From the NCBI RefSeq assembly GCF_037126465.1, contig NC_088204.1, forward strand, positions 60,743,771-60,807,770: a stretch of DNA of 64,000 nt. Direction: 5' to 3'. The stretch is from Ornithodoros turicata (Eukaryota > Arthropoda > Arachnida > Ixodida > Argasidae). Shown here piece after piece: positions 60,001 to 62,409 of this stretch. Positions within the stretch are counted from its first letter, which is position 1. Each line of letters starts with the position of its first letter. Below the pieces are notes generated by a model, which was not told where the DNA came from, searched no databases, and was given only the letters and a program-made list of their open reading frames with translations. A program made the translations under genes and the position numbers.

Positions 60001-62078
60001 GATCTCCTCTAATGAATGATTTTTTAGTGTTCCGTCGTTGGAAACACTGTCGAAAGAACGGCTTGAATACAAAAGTTTCGGGAACAATCCCAAGTAGAAT
60101 GGCGCACATCAACTCCCAACTGGACAGCACAAATATAGAGCCGTGAAAGTTGAACTTGTTATTGGAGAGAAATACATCGCTGGATCTCATCTCAACGCTC
60201 GTTATTGACAATGGCGAGCGAGGTGGTTCAGATCGGGCCAATGTGTTCAATGAACATTGCATTAATATTGAAGATTGCCGTGGCCATAGCGCACCACTTT
60301 TTCTAGCCTGCAAACTCCGTCTTTCTTGGACCTACAGACGAAGCGGAAGTTTCTTCCACCATTAGATCTATGAAAAACTCTCGCGCCCTGGATGCCTTCG
60401 GATTGGACACGAAGAGCGTCGAATACGTATTCCACATTATTTCCCCACTTCTTGCGCACATTTGTAATCTTTGTATAACGCAATGCACTTTTCCAACAAA
60501 CATGAAAATTGGCAGAGTAGTACCTGTGTTCAAGAAGGGCGATCATAACGTGCTATCAAGCCATAGACCTATATATATCCTTCCACACGTCTCCAAGATC
60601 CTAGAAAAAGTCGTTAATAACAGTTTAGTGGATTATTTTGAAAAGCATAGCATACTATCGTCAAGACAGCACGGGTTTAGACAGAGAAAGTCAACGCAAC
60701 TAGCGCTTCTACACCAGATATATATTTATCCTTGACAACTTCGAAGAACCACCTCAGGTGTGTACATTGATTTCTCAAAAGCATTCGACACCATAAATCC
60801 TTATCTGCTCCTAGCCAATCTGGACCATTACGGGGTTCGCGGACAGAGCATTTCGTTCTTTCGATCCTATACTTATCTGAACGCTGTCAGTAGGTTTCAC
60901 TTCGCCATGAAAGTAACTCTAGTACTCTTCCTATCATGGCGGGCGTACCCCAAGGCAGTATAATAGGTCCTCTATTATTTTTGCTATATATAAATGACTT
61001 CACATTTATTCACCGCAACATTATACTTTCCACGGACGACGTATCTTTACTGGTGACTGGGAGACGCTTAATGGCATAATTCAGGACACTAATGATACAT
61101 TGAGCTCTATCGCCAATTGGGCGTACCACAACCTCCTGAACATTAATACAGACAATACTATAGCTCCCTTATTTGCAGCACGATGATCAAGTACTGCCTC
61201 AACCCGTGACCTGATTGGAAATTCAAAGATAAATTTTACTGATAGTGCCAAGATCCTGAGTGTCATGGTTGATAGTAAATTACTATGGAATAAGTACATT
61301 TCATTCATGGCATCCCAGATCAGCAAAGTCCTTGGTCTGCTTCAGAGAGATGAGTACCTTTTATCCACTTGTAGTAAGCGGCTGATATACCAGAGCCTGA
61401 TCCAGTCCCTAATTAACTACTGCAGCCTTGTATGGGATCCGCATCTAAAACGTCCCTTTTGCGGTTGTTCCTGCGGTTCCTTTTTCCCGGACCGATTACG
61501 GTTTAGGAAGATTGCGGGTTGCAGTCCCCCGTCAATTAAACTACTTTCACCAACACTACACTGACCTCATAACGACATCACTTCGAAGCATTACGAAGGA
61601 AATCATTAATATTGTTGATATGCCATTTAATATTGCTCAGATTACGTACATACACCAAGTATTTGCGTGTGTAATATAATACAACTTTGTTACAAATGCG
61701 GTGCATTTGCGGTATTCCTATCCGCTCTTTCTTTTTTGTCTTTGTCTTTTGTTTTTGTGTGTTCTTTTACTGTACTTGCGTTTCTCTTGTCTTATTCCCC
61801 GTGCATTTGTCGCCGTTGTCTGTTGCACGTGGAGCCGCGGCGTCTCTCAAGCTTTTTTAAAGCTTTTTAGCCCGGGTCCACCCGTCATTTTAGATAGAAA
61901 TAAACGAATTGAATTGAATTGAAATTGGAAGGCATAACAATACACGAGCTGAAAAACTAGTGGCACGATGCAAAGTATAACCGCACTGATATCAATTTCT
62001 TGTTCCACTTTCCAGGTATGCTACAACGGCTACTGCAAGAAGATACCTAAGATTAAACCAGAAACATTAGCGGAATAA
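2974..62078 (+). CDS. Tick-type reprolysin (M12B) metalloprotease gene, 5'-partial, many exons
   Basis: A secreted zinc endopeptidase of the reprolysin family, of the type found in tick salivary glands and gut. Seen: exons for a propeptide stretch (ERSDEGHVAH), a catalytic entry strand (VNMRYL), a YDMVYLVTG strand, AYVGGICTDARVGIGED, an HExxHxxGxxHD zinc site split across two exons (HEVGHL then LGCPHDG), a Met-turn (DGYIMSY), a Cys-rich tail (RRCRLLCH, DGTRCAD, VCYNGYC) and a stop at 62076-62078. All sit on one strand in the order of the protein, and phases match at every junction from 19393 to the end. The signal peptide and early propeptide are not in the window. The introns of 12-16 kb are filled with transposons. 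Known of the family: the enzyme is made as a zymogen and exported, with roles proposed in blood feeding. Uncertain: whether the gene is intact, since there is an in-frame TAG after the 19101 exon and an open extension after the stop. Confidence 0.8.
3454..3810. repeat. Tandem repeat, about 110-bp units, roughly 3.3 copies
   Basis: The marks gtttgctttgca, ggacaagac...caatgctt, cacatcgcatttcag and aacgaaaagcaggatag recur at spacings of about 106-112 bases (for example gtttgct at 3454, 3560 and 3672). Copies differ by substitutions and small indels. ORFs here are only repeat readings. The flanks (3098-3453, 3811-4174) hold AT-rich DNA in which I recognise nothing. Confidence 0.7.
4175..5622. mobile_element. 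DNA transposon with CCCAAGCA termini and palindromic subterminal arrays
   Basis: The left end reads CCCAAGCAGCACACAATATT and the right end is its near inverse, AATATTGACGTGATGCTTGGG. Both are flanked by TA. Inside both ends there are many copies of variants of ccaatatggggcccatattg (about 4190-4280, 4500-4630, 5490-5600), many of them palindromic. I find no transposase, so it is probably non-autonomous. It carries a 49-bp hairpin (4336-4498), a second left-end-like sequence at 4674, and a poly-T run at 5318-5337. The superfamily is not clear to me. Confidence 0.65.
4336..4498. repeat. Hairpin: 49-bp inverted arms around a 65-bp loop
   Basis: 4336-4384 (starting catgtcgcttcaatgcagca) and 4450-4498 (its exact inverse by eye) flank a short loop. 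The arms appear to be identical, unlike the diverged repeats around them, so the hairpin is young or kept identical by gene conversion. It lies within the 4175-5622 transposon. Confidence 0.75.
5623..6396. other. Unassigned DNA
   Basis: There are short ORFs on both strands (for example 6096-6320 -, 5911-6396 +) with no motif I can name and no splice pattern. A short direct triplication of tatacctgga-like text lies at about 6073-6106. Confidence 0.4.
6460..7490. repeat. Diverged direct repeat flanking the MITE
   Basis: About 6466-6533 and 7419-7484 share the text agacg-gg-c-acagattaagggaagtt...ttatttaat-gg-taa--ttac in the same orientation. They could be two copies of a terminal repeat or a repeated element. 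A neighbouring phrase (gagaaattgaactcgtctcc, 7304-7323) recurs inverted near 57693-57715. AT-rich DNA between 7180 and 7500 shows nothing else. Confidence 0.4.
6631..7179. mobile_element. Palindromic MITE with ACAGGGTGTGTGCAGAA termini
   Basis: The termini ACAGGGTGTGTGCAGAAGAA and its near inverse at 7150-7179 continue inward as long inverted arms (gtgacccgcattt / aaatgcgggtcac; ccggtggcgcac / gtgcgccaccgg; tggaagccatactcag / its inverse). TATA-like DNA flanks both ends. It is a non-coding foldback MITE. A second, outer inverted pair (6397-6440 with 7176-7217) shows that the host sequence is itself palindromic. Confidence 0.75.
7566..8030 (-). pseudogene. Helitron-like Rep/helicase N-terminal fragment
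   Basis: A 154-codon - strand ORF. A central stretch is rich in Arg/Lys/Glu (KFWEREVEAKRRRRVNEQLR), followed near the C end by FLNNEFGHDCDVCDRPW. This combination, a repeated R-x-x-E-A-x-x-x-R-R-R region followed by a F-G-x-x-C-x-V-C-D-R-x-W motif, is what I know from the N-terminal part of arthropod Helitron proteins of the PIF1-type helicase group. The ORF then stops where a Trp-Phe and the Rep domain would be expected, so it is a truncated relic. I see no Helitron 3' hairpin and cannot place the ends. Confidence 0.5.
8031..10099. other. Mostly featureless intron DNA
   Basis: Contains an AT-rich patch at about 8465-8580 and a 36-bp direct repeat (see 9658-9742). ORFs such as 8589-8786 + and 9238-9438 - have no recognisable motifs. 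Confidence 0.4.
9658..9742. repeat. 36-bp tandem repeat, about 2.3 copies
   Basis: The phrase ttttacatgcatctggaaca followed by ggaatcatggaacatc occurs twice in full, and its first part occurs a third time. The copies are identical over the repeated part, indicating a recent slippage or duplication. Confidence 0.8.
10100..12970 (-). mobile_element. Second I-type LINE relic
   Basis: On the - strand, 12780-12720 (RYIAGLRWGYDTRSLVAILH) and 12640-12490 (KLQCLLTHSLHMCLGMPSPA and EARETPLVIQRF) match the RT thumb of the 1-2560 element position by position. 11050 to 10700 gives an RNase H: TVLTDVSS at the start, ALWCRATMGIRGPLVS in the middle, QWIPSHGCIPGNEQAN at the end. 10437-10330 gives the 3' Cys/His motif CATCNVRTYPCHLLMNCP. 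Stops and frameshifts are common. Between the RT and RNase H parts lies foreign DNA (11060-12360), including a SINE at 11440-11665. Confidence 0.8.
11440..11665 (-). mobile_element. tRNA-derived SINE
   Basis: On the - strand the head begins GCGGGATGGCCGAGTGGGTA, like the D-arm of a Leu/Ser-type tRNA. The body repeats that of the 354-618 SINE: CTGTGCTGTCTGAGG, then GACTTTCCAGAAGAATGTCG and GGCACAG. The 3' part contains CCGGTGCAAACACGGAATAA. Heads of the two copies differ while bodies agree, so they may represent subfamilies with different tRNA heads. Confidence 0.7.
12971..14205. other. Unassigned intron DNA
   Basis: No coding motifs are clear. A weak - strand phrase near 13900 (LSLLNPGELLTPQLL) is reminiscent of the early RT block PLLKPGK of the LINEs here, but is too short to call. 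The right edge is the left end of the next transposon. Confidence 0.35.
15060..15545 (-). mobile_element. I-type LINE 3' end fragment
   Basis: The + strand text matches 62430-62770 along its length: caacaactttatt, a ccccttc-c-ataaggac--aa-tcct block, ggctgga-tt--ccaggg-caagcaattt, ggttcgggaaggt-ggtag and caccgtagtgac. It is therefore the last part of the same LINE family, in - strand orientation, starting at the a/caacaac-type tail. No RNase H is recognisable upstream. Confidence 0.65.
15890..16720. repeat. Diverged direct duplication inside the 14-18 kb transposon
   Basis: The word ttctcgagttagag occurs at about 15983 and 16512. In both places it is followed at similar distance by gatacatgg/aatacatgg...c, then tgctctttcc-a-agcgtt-gtcccg and gcgcga--ttccgttc-c--atatc. 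This is a tandem duplication of about 500 bp that has since diverged. - strand ORFs cover both copies but share only short motifs. Confidence 0.55.
17188..17804 (+). other. Three exon-like blocks within the transposon, unknown product
   Basis: Blocks 17188-17278, 17494-17584 and 17655-17723 each have a good acceptor (atttcag, ttttacag, ttcgcag) and donor (gtaagt, gtacgt, gtatgc). Their phases fit if read as ...HCGEQRAWDSTLTTWEGHRN..., MCGNVVADECELWISKW... and NRAVDRENARLL. After the next acceptor (ttcttgcag) the frame meets TAA at 17802-17804. I do not recognise the protein. A diverged copy of blocks 2 and 3 and the following exon lies at 51290-51960. By position it may be the transposon's own gene. 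Confidence 0.35.
18470..19100. other. Intron DNA before the catalytic exons
   Basis: No repeats or coding motifs are recognised. It ends in the polypyrimidine tract and acceptor of the doubtful exon at 19101. Confidence 0.4.
19101..19132 (+). CDS. Possible metalloprotease exon at the pro/catalytic boundary
   Basis: This follows a strong polypyrimidine tract and a ttcttaacag acceptor. Joined to the phase-1 end at 3097 it reads Glu-Asp-Asp-Ile-Val-Ala-Glu-Met-His-Val, which fits the start of the mature enzyme, where tick members have a short Val-Glu-x-His-Val strand. The frame then meets TAG at 19133-19135. Beyond the TAG the same frame goes on as Tyr-Asp-Gln-Val-Arg-Asn-Phe, also like the family, before a second TAG. 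Either the exon ends here at a poor donor (gtagta), or this exon has decayed and the gene is a pseudogene. Its right edge is a guess. Confidence 0.35.
19393..19464 (+). CDS. Metalloprotease exon: first strand and helix of the catalytic fold
   Basis: Twenty-four codons between a pyrimidine-rich acceptor (tttttcgttaaag) and a good donor (gtaagc). The peptide starts VNMRYLSVKDPNV and goes on RLRLVGFELHT. It matches the NAVNLRY...DPxVxLxLVG block of tick reprolysins closely in motif and spacing. It ends in phase 0, which fits the next exon at 33887. An alternative acceptor at 19373 would add six codons and make it phase-compatible with an upstream exon ending in two bases. The family normally has an Asn-Ala just before VNLRY, and that part is not seen, so a short exon may be missing. 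Confidence 0.75.
19576..19746. repeat. Short palindromic element at the left end of the foldback
   Basis: actctcgtagttcacaatgc (19578) is answered by gcgttgtggactacgagagt (19724-19743), giving about 170 bp of palindrome. The same unit in inverse order lies at about 32648-32820, at the right end. These may be the true mobile ends, or a MITE placed at each end. Confidence 0.65.
20230..22980. repeat. 308-bp tandem array, about nine units
   Basis: The phrase catggcaaaattattaagaa recurs with a spacing of exactly 308 bases (20535, 20843, 21151, 21459, 21767, 22075, 22383) and less exactly at 20238, 22690 and 23000. Units are over 95% alike by eye in the middle and more diverged at the edges. Each unit carries tctataaagtta, a purine-rich patch of A and G runs, and a chance 79-codon ORF starting MAKLLRITPALLSFPW. 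The ORF follows from the repeat and is not evidence of a gene. Confidence 0.9.
24930..27640. repeat. Large direct repeats in the inner left arm, three copies
   Basis: The phrases tttctgca-aaata, actt-ctc-atgaact, tcagataattcttgcataatg and agcgagaagggaaa-g recur in the same order from about 24935, 25525 and 26270 (unit length about 600-750). The third copy is split by the transposon at 26582-27498. The first two are mirrored in the right arm at about 28735-29720. Confidence 0.65.
26582..27498. mobile_element. 917-bp DNA transposon with CCCAGCAAACCA termini
   Basis: The termini CCCAGCAAACCA and TGGTTTGCTGGG are flanked by AT on both sides. The insertion splits ctacat/gcacag: the matching uninterrupted sequence is ataatgctacatgcacagcc at 25217-25236, so the empty site is visible and the duplication is AT. 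Subterminal DNA has many ggatat, gatatc and gggacatc words. No transposase is seen; it is a short non-autonomous relative of the 14206-18469 type. Confidence 0.85.
27640..28544. other. Spacer of the foldback
   Basis: Contains a (GC)n-(AC)n run at about 27865-27890, a poly-A run at 28079-28092, an aaaat-type pentamer run at about 28346-28370, and no recognisable coding sequence. It is not mirrored, so it is the loop of the foldback. Confidence 0.5.
28545..28725. mobile_element. GC-rich palindromic element, 181 bp
   Basis: The termini ataaaacagtgcgc and gcgcactgttttat are exact inverses. The inside is very GC-rich in an AT-rich region, with internal repeats of cgcggtttggac and gcgcgcgac. It lies exactly where the right arm of the foldback begins. 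It is too short to code for anything; a MITE is most likely. Confidence 0.65.
32828..33886. other. Intron DNA before the mid-catalytic exon
   Basis: Short ORFs only. The frame of the next exon is open for some way upstream, but there is no family motif before 33887, so I read this as intron. Confidence 0.4.
33887..34023 (+). CDS. Metalloprotease exon: mid-catalytic domain
   Basis: Follows the ctgttgcag acceptor and ends before gtaagtcc. The 45 codons start RTTESFLQYHSAANIHG, pass through LREYVNLRPQNYSTYDM and end VYLVTG with two bases of a split Gly codon. The Leu-x-x-Tyr-Val helix followed by the hydrophobic D-x-V-Y-L-V-T-G strand is the standard layout just before the active-site region in tick reprolysins. 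The exon enters in phase 0 and leaves in phase 2, fitting its neighbours at 19464 and 45927 across introns of about 14 kb and 12 kb. Confidence 0.75.
34789..35060. mobile_element. One end of a DNA element with ACAGGGTGTCTCAG terminus
   Basis: 34789 onward reads acagggtgtctcagttaaat then ccccgggctaaataattcat. This parallels the 35584 terminus (acagggtgtttcacgaaaat, cctcggctgaataattcg). Only one end is present; I find no inverse partner in the window. It is a truncated or related copy. Confidence 0.45.
36520..37160 (+). other. Possible exons of unknown product inside the element
   Basis: 36520-36617 is acidic and Ser-rich (KFSDSDGSLSLSGEDELIG). 36950-37157 reads YQNLDRLLKKAALSIHSRKR followed by QEVVNVISEGFPFMSLHLEQ after a tttcag acceptor. 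Both look more protein-like than the surroundings but share no motif I know. They may be remains of the element's gene. Confidence 0.25.
37300..38450. repeat. Tandem array, about 214-bp units, five to six copies
   Basis: caggggttgcacactaagat recurs at about 37369, 37583, 37790, 38004, 38218 and 38407. Units are about 207-214 bases with one shorter. Each unit contains aaaactttcaaaaatatcaa, ttgtaagatggaacagcgg and catactggctcagattttga. Every unit codes for a similar peptide of about 70 residues (LNIKDLEMFKNFQKYQKYLD...) ending in a stop, because units are nearly a multiple of three. It is satellite-like; coding is not supported. Confidence 0.85.
38451..40290. other. Unassigned DNA inside the 35.6-40.7 kb element
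   Basis: An inverted pair at about 38562 and 38630 (atgatgttcaagcagcaa / ttgttgcttgaacatcat) forms a small hairpin. The ORFs at 38830-39105 + and 39540-39722 - have no recognisable motifs. Confidence 0.35.
40860..42290. repeat. Degenerate repeat field rich in ATTGG and CTCCGCCCC
   Basis: Words such as ctgattggtcc, cattggtcca, cttattggtcc and gctattggtccatgc occur more than fifteen times, mixed with gctccgccccttcaca and ccattctaagc. Spacing is roughly 40-110 bases and copies are very worn. It looks like an old minisatellite. The words resemble inverted CCAAT boxes and GC boxes, but there is no gene next to it to serve. Confidence 0.6.
42440..44420 (+). mobile_element. CR1/Jockey-like LINE relic interrupted by DNA elements
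   Basis: + strand RT pieces in order: AVFLDFRKAFDSA (about 42460), VSGVPKAQSLGL (42645), FADDCVLYRYIRAPSDSVSL (43150-43210, ADD catalytic site), YKYLGLRLTSNLAWFTHVN (43603-43660), LIRTTLEYSCGIWS (43750-43800) and LPDVDLRREDTSAFACF (44300-44350). There is no RNase H. It is dead: there are frameshifts, an hAT-like insertion between the palm motifs, and palindromic MITEs in two places. Confidence 0.75.
42717..43126. mobile_element. hAT-like non-autonomous element in the LINE
   Basis: The termini CAGTGGCGTAGCCA and TGGCTACGCCACTG are inverses. The flanks acgctgtt and actctgtt form an 8-bp duplication with one mismatch, as hAT elements make. Internal DNA has G and C homopolymer runs (42733-42743, 43079-43100) and no transposase. 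Removing it joins LINE RT text. Confidence 0.8.
43316..45320. mobile_element. Cluster of TA-flanked palindromic MITEs
   Basis: Family with termini CACTCTTAAAAATGAACTTC and the inverse, and long inverted arms (accgcatagcacgctcctag..., gataacgatatcattcgag, ggcgtacgcc). Copies: 43316-43551; a left-deleted copy about 43831-44002; 44003-44251 abutting it head to tail; 44531-44754 (diverged subfamily); 45074-45320. The flanks are TA where a full end exists, as for Tc1/mariner-type elements. Another copy is at 50008-50356. None codes for protein. Confidence 0.85.
45430..45660 (-). mobile_element. I-type LINE RT fragment
   Basis: On the - strand about 45595-45540 reads VNLCNCADDICISATW. The DNA aligns closely with the YADDICI site of the 1-2560 LINE (aaatgcagat-tcatc-gc at both). 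Only this catalytic stretch is secure. The poly-A run at 45518-45532 interrupts it. The rest, up to 45920, is unassigned. Confidence 0.45.
45927..45973 (+). CDS. Metalloprotease exon: short linker before the active-site exon
   Basis: A 47-base exon between taatccag and gtgagc. It takes the last base of the split Gly codon from 34023, reads LNIIEQRGGYLQDYA and gives one base to the next codon, GGT. The resulting junction Asp-Tyr-Ala-Gly-Phe-Ala-Tyr-Val-Gly-Gly is what the family has upstream of the zinc site. This is too short to be found as an ORF; it is called because both splice sites and both phases fit. Confidence 0.7.
46032..46140 (+). CDS. Metalloprotease exon: first half of the zinc-binding motif
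   Basis: Runs from the tatatacgcag acceptor to gtaggt. It encodes FAYVGGICTDARVGIGED, then IPKTWYHVRTVAHEVGH and two bases of the next Leu codon. HEVGH contains the two zinc-ligand histidines and the catalytic glutamate, and all are intact. Gly-Gly-Ile-Cys and Val-Gly-Ile-Gly-Glu-Asp are typical of tick reprolysins. It is separated from the previous exon by a 58-base intron and from the next by 67 bases, which is far tighter than the rest of the gene. Confidence 0.85.
46208..46375 (+). CDS. Metalloprotease exon: third zinc ligand and Met-turn
   Basis: Follows the atttgcacag acceptor. Joined to the previous exon it completes HEVGHLLGCPHDG, the full HExxHxxGxxHD motif. It continues through CPWSDGYIMSY, whose Met supplies the Met-turn under the zinc site, and FSSCCNDMIRYLI, where the paired cysteines follow the usual Phe-Ser-x-Cys-Cys pattern. 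The donor gtatgt is at 46376, leaving two bases of a split codon. No catalytic residue is missing, so this part would be competent if expressed. Confidence 0.87.
46535..46682 (+). CDS. Metalloprotease exon: start of the Cys-rich region
   Basis: Acceptor aacttttctcgtag, donor gtaagt at 46683. With the two carried bases it gives exactly 50 codons, including RTCMLTNDAHITYNKEKYLP and then GKYLGADEQCQKFLG, and ends in phase 0. The Leu-Pro-Gly-Lys-x-x-x-x-x-x-Gln-Cys segment is a hallmark of tick members after the catalytic domain. The next exon in frame is 12.5 kb away at 59223. I looked in between and found no further piece that belongs to this protein. Confidence 0.78.
46683..49290 (+). other. 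Intron with two exon-like ORFs of unknown nature
   Basis: 47442-47681 ends LCCAYTYEKDIFVGIVVVLD with a gtaagt donor. 48529-48775 (MDKTLRCSVASLTDKMRSF..., NSSSSDVTALIATNGIACG) ends at gtatgt. They may belong to the same diverged transposon as 51.2-52.0 kb: the word tacgattcgtgcaa is shared by 47527 and 16978. I do not recognise either peptide. Confidence 0.25.
49300..49450. repeat. Array of TAGACGTCTA-like palindromes
   Basis: gtagacgtctactag, ttagtagacatctc, ctactagacgtctac and agatgttta(g) words repeat over about 150 bases. This is the same kind of short palindrome array that lies just inside the ends of the 4175 and 14206 transposons, with another core word. It could be the left subterminal part of the element holding the 51-52 kb copy, but I find no clear terminus. 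Confidence 0.4.
50008..50356. mobile_element. Palindromic MITE, expanded copy
   Basis: Starts cactcttaaaaatgatgg and ends ttcatttttaagagtgt, the family of 43316-45320. After the first 15 bases there is an extra segment with a (TGG)n run (50023-50112), then the left arm restarts at about 50117 (aatgaacttcaccgcatagc). So the left arm holds an insertion or is two nested ends. Confidence 0.7.
51290..51960 (+). other. Diverged copy of the 17.5-18.05 kb coding-like region
   Basis: 51340-51420 matches 17545-17620 across a shared donor (gaggtatgtag / gaaggtacgtag). 51470-51510 matches 17650-17690 (gctgatagggaaatcgcaag / gttgatagggagaatgctag). 51585-51640 matches 17775-17830 (tttcttgcaggttt / tttcttgcaggtt). 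51905-51945 matches 17990-18030 (cattgcggatacctg / cattgcgggcatatac). The block-2 frame of the first copy has stops here, and indels differ in the last part, so at least one copy is decaying. Confidence 0.5.
52254..52696. mobile_element. Palindromic MITE with GGGTCATTC termini
   Basis: gggtcattctacgccaaat at 52254 is answered by atttggcatggaatgaccc ending at 52696. The inverted arms continue (ggccctgctcgaccacccct, cagttctta; aaaatattgaaccgct with its inverse at 52565). There is no coding capacity. Confidence 0.75.
52697..53840. other. Unassigned intron DNA
   Basis: A short repeat of attgaactctg/gaaatattgaac lies at 52780-52840. The + strand ORF at 53244-53552 is basic and low in complexity, with no motif I know. 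Confidence 0.35.
53845..54275. repeat. Inverted repeat, arms about 180 bp, with SINE body in the loop
   Basis: The left arm (about 53845-54026: cttagctcaa... cacaccttcccagcgacttc, ccagggtgcgtcatctgaag, gcggcaactgttgaacat) is the inverse of the right arm (about 54095-54275). The loop, 54027-54094, holds the SINE body tttcttaggcaatttgaggc. The arms look over 90% alike. The right arm runs straight into a + strand tRNA-headed SINE. Confidence 0.8.
54262..55035 (+). mobile_element. tRNA-headed SINE, split by a MITE
   Basis: The head ttagctcaattggtaaagcc, an anticodon-stem-like ctggatcggtaatccag and B box gggttcgagtcc resemble a tRNA with GGT in the anticodon position (Thr-like). The body follows from 54345 (cgttaatttcttaggcaatt, then gaagctttgta). 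It resumes at 54984 as tatgtacttgtcccttctat. Excluding the MITE, head and body form one element whose body also occurs at 1030-1132 and 54027-54094. Confidence 0.75.
54387..54983. mobile_element. Mariner-like MITE with TA duplication inside the SINE
   Basis: The termini CACTCTGAGAAAAAAATGAG and its near inverse CTCAGTGTG are flanked by TA on both sides. Removing it restores gaagctttgtatgtacttgt, which matches gaggctttgtatgtatttgt of other copies. The inside shows gggagtttaagt-type repeats and chance ORFs. It is non-autonomous. Confidence 0.85.
55036..56759. other. Unassigned intron DNA
   Basis: An AT-rich attattatact run lies at about 56078-56175, and a second patch of aatacttgtaatacg repeats at 56375-56490. 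The ORFs at 55353-55607 overlap on both strands without motifs. Confidence 0.4.
56760..57095 (+). mobile_element. 3' end of a CR1/L2-like LINE
   Basis: Ends in a short repeat, aaatgaaatgaaatgaaat (57078-57094), as many CR1/L2-type elements do. The preceding text (gtgtgctccactgctgaagg, accgggg, ccactaccctgggctt) resembles in layout the 3' UTR of the 60.1-61.9 kb LINE. No RT is left. Confidence 0.5.
57400..59050 (-). mobile_element. Internally deleted I-type LINE (ORF1 joined to 3' end)
   Basis: On the - strand, 58790-58560 reads VRSEAAARNLF in an ORF1-like context. About 58250-58200 gives zinc-knuckle remains (QGFCHLARNCRGATRCGIC). 58120-57770 and 57510-57405 match the 3' end of the 62410-63560 LINE (gtaacgccactg, catgcggaaa, gagaatgtca, gggcgttgg-gg-tgga). 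All of RT and RNase H between them are missing. A foreign insert with poly-G and poly-T runs (about 57515-57740) breaks the 3' part. Confidence 0.6.
59223..59345 (+). CDS. Metalloprotease exon: Cys-rich domain
   Basis: Forty-one codons from the ttcctttctcag acceptor to gtaag. The peptide starts ELGIAANRRCRLLCHAAES and ends AVDGTRCADKK. The Cys-x-x-x-Cys, followed after about 25 residues by Asp-Gly-Thr-x-Cys, is the Cys-rich (ADAM-like) tail pattern. It enters and leaves in phase 0, so it joins 46682 and 62016 cleanly. The intron after it carries a CR1-like LINE. Confidence 0.75.
60140..61921 (+). mobile_element. CR1-like LINE relic
   Basis: + strand RT in pieces: SSTIRSMKNSRALDAFGLDT (60355-60415), KIGRVVPVFKKGDHNVLSSH (60505-60565), SSRQHGFRQRKSTQLALLHQ, YIDFSKAFDTINPYLLLANL (60762-60825), a GVPQGSIIGPLLF-like block with a frameshift (60945-60985), STDDVSLLVTG (ADD replaced by TDD, 61028-61060), and SKRLIYQSLIQSLINYCSLV (61372-61432). 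The 3' end is an aattg repeat (61905-61921). It lacks ORF1 and endonuclease and lies within the last metalloprotease intron. Confidence 0.8.
62016..62078 (+). CDS. Metalloprotease terminal exon
   Basis: Begins after ccactttccag. It reads VCYNGYCKKIPKIKPETLAE and then TAA at 62076-62078. The Val-Cys-Tyr-x-Gly-x-Cys ending follows the Asp-Gly-Thr-Arg-Cys-Ala-Asp-Lys-Lys of the previous exon, as in other tick reprolysins, which stop soon after this pair of cysteines. The stop is plausible as the true end, but the same frame stays open after it (see the next entry). Confidence 0.75.
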   Translation, partial: VCYNGYCKKIPKIKPETLAE

Positions 62079-62231
62079 AATGGTTGTCGTTTTTCAGAGG
62101 ACGTTGCTGTGATAGATAAATATACTATACATGACTGTAGCAGAGTTGCCAAAGAAGTCGCAGAGGAAAGAGTCGCCAGATTCGTGGCTGGCAACAATAA
62201 TTACCAGGCTGGATTAGTAAGGGCCCTTTAA
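62079..62231 (+). other. Open extension in frame after the metalloprotease stop
   Basis: Directly after the TAA the same frame is open for 50 codons to a TAA at 62229-62231. It includes CRFSEDVAVIDKYTIHDC and VAKEVAEERVARFVAGNN. The mix of charged and hydrophobic residues, and the two cysteines, look like real protein. It could be the rest of a longer tail cut off by a nonsense change, a readthrough extension, or chance: an open run of this length is expected by chance in roughly one frame in ten. Confidence 0.35.
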
Positions 62232-62409
62232 AGTCACCTTTGGAGGCCTGTATCGCAGTCGAAAACTAATGCCGTTTTAGGGCAGAAAATTCGCACACTC
62301 TCAGCCTTCTCTGAGGGGTTCTGCAGCAGCTAGCATTCAAAAATACAGTTCCCTATACGCTTCCCTGTACGTGTTTAGTAGTCATAGGGAGATATGTCCT
62401 AGGCTATAA

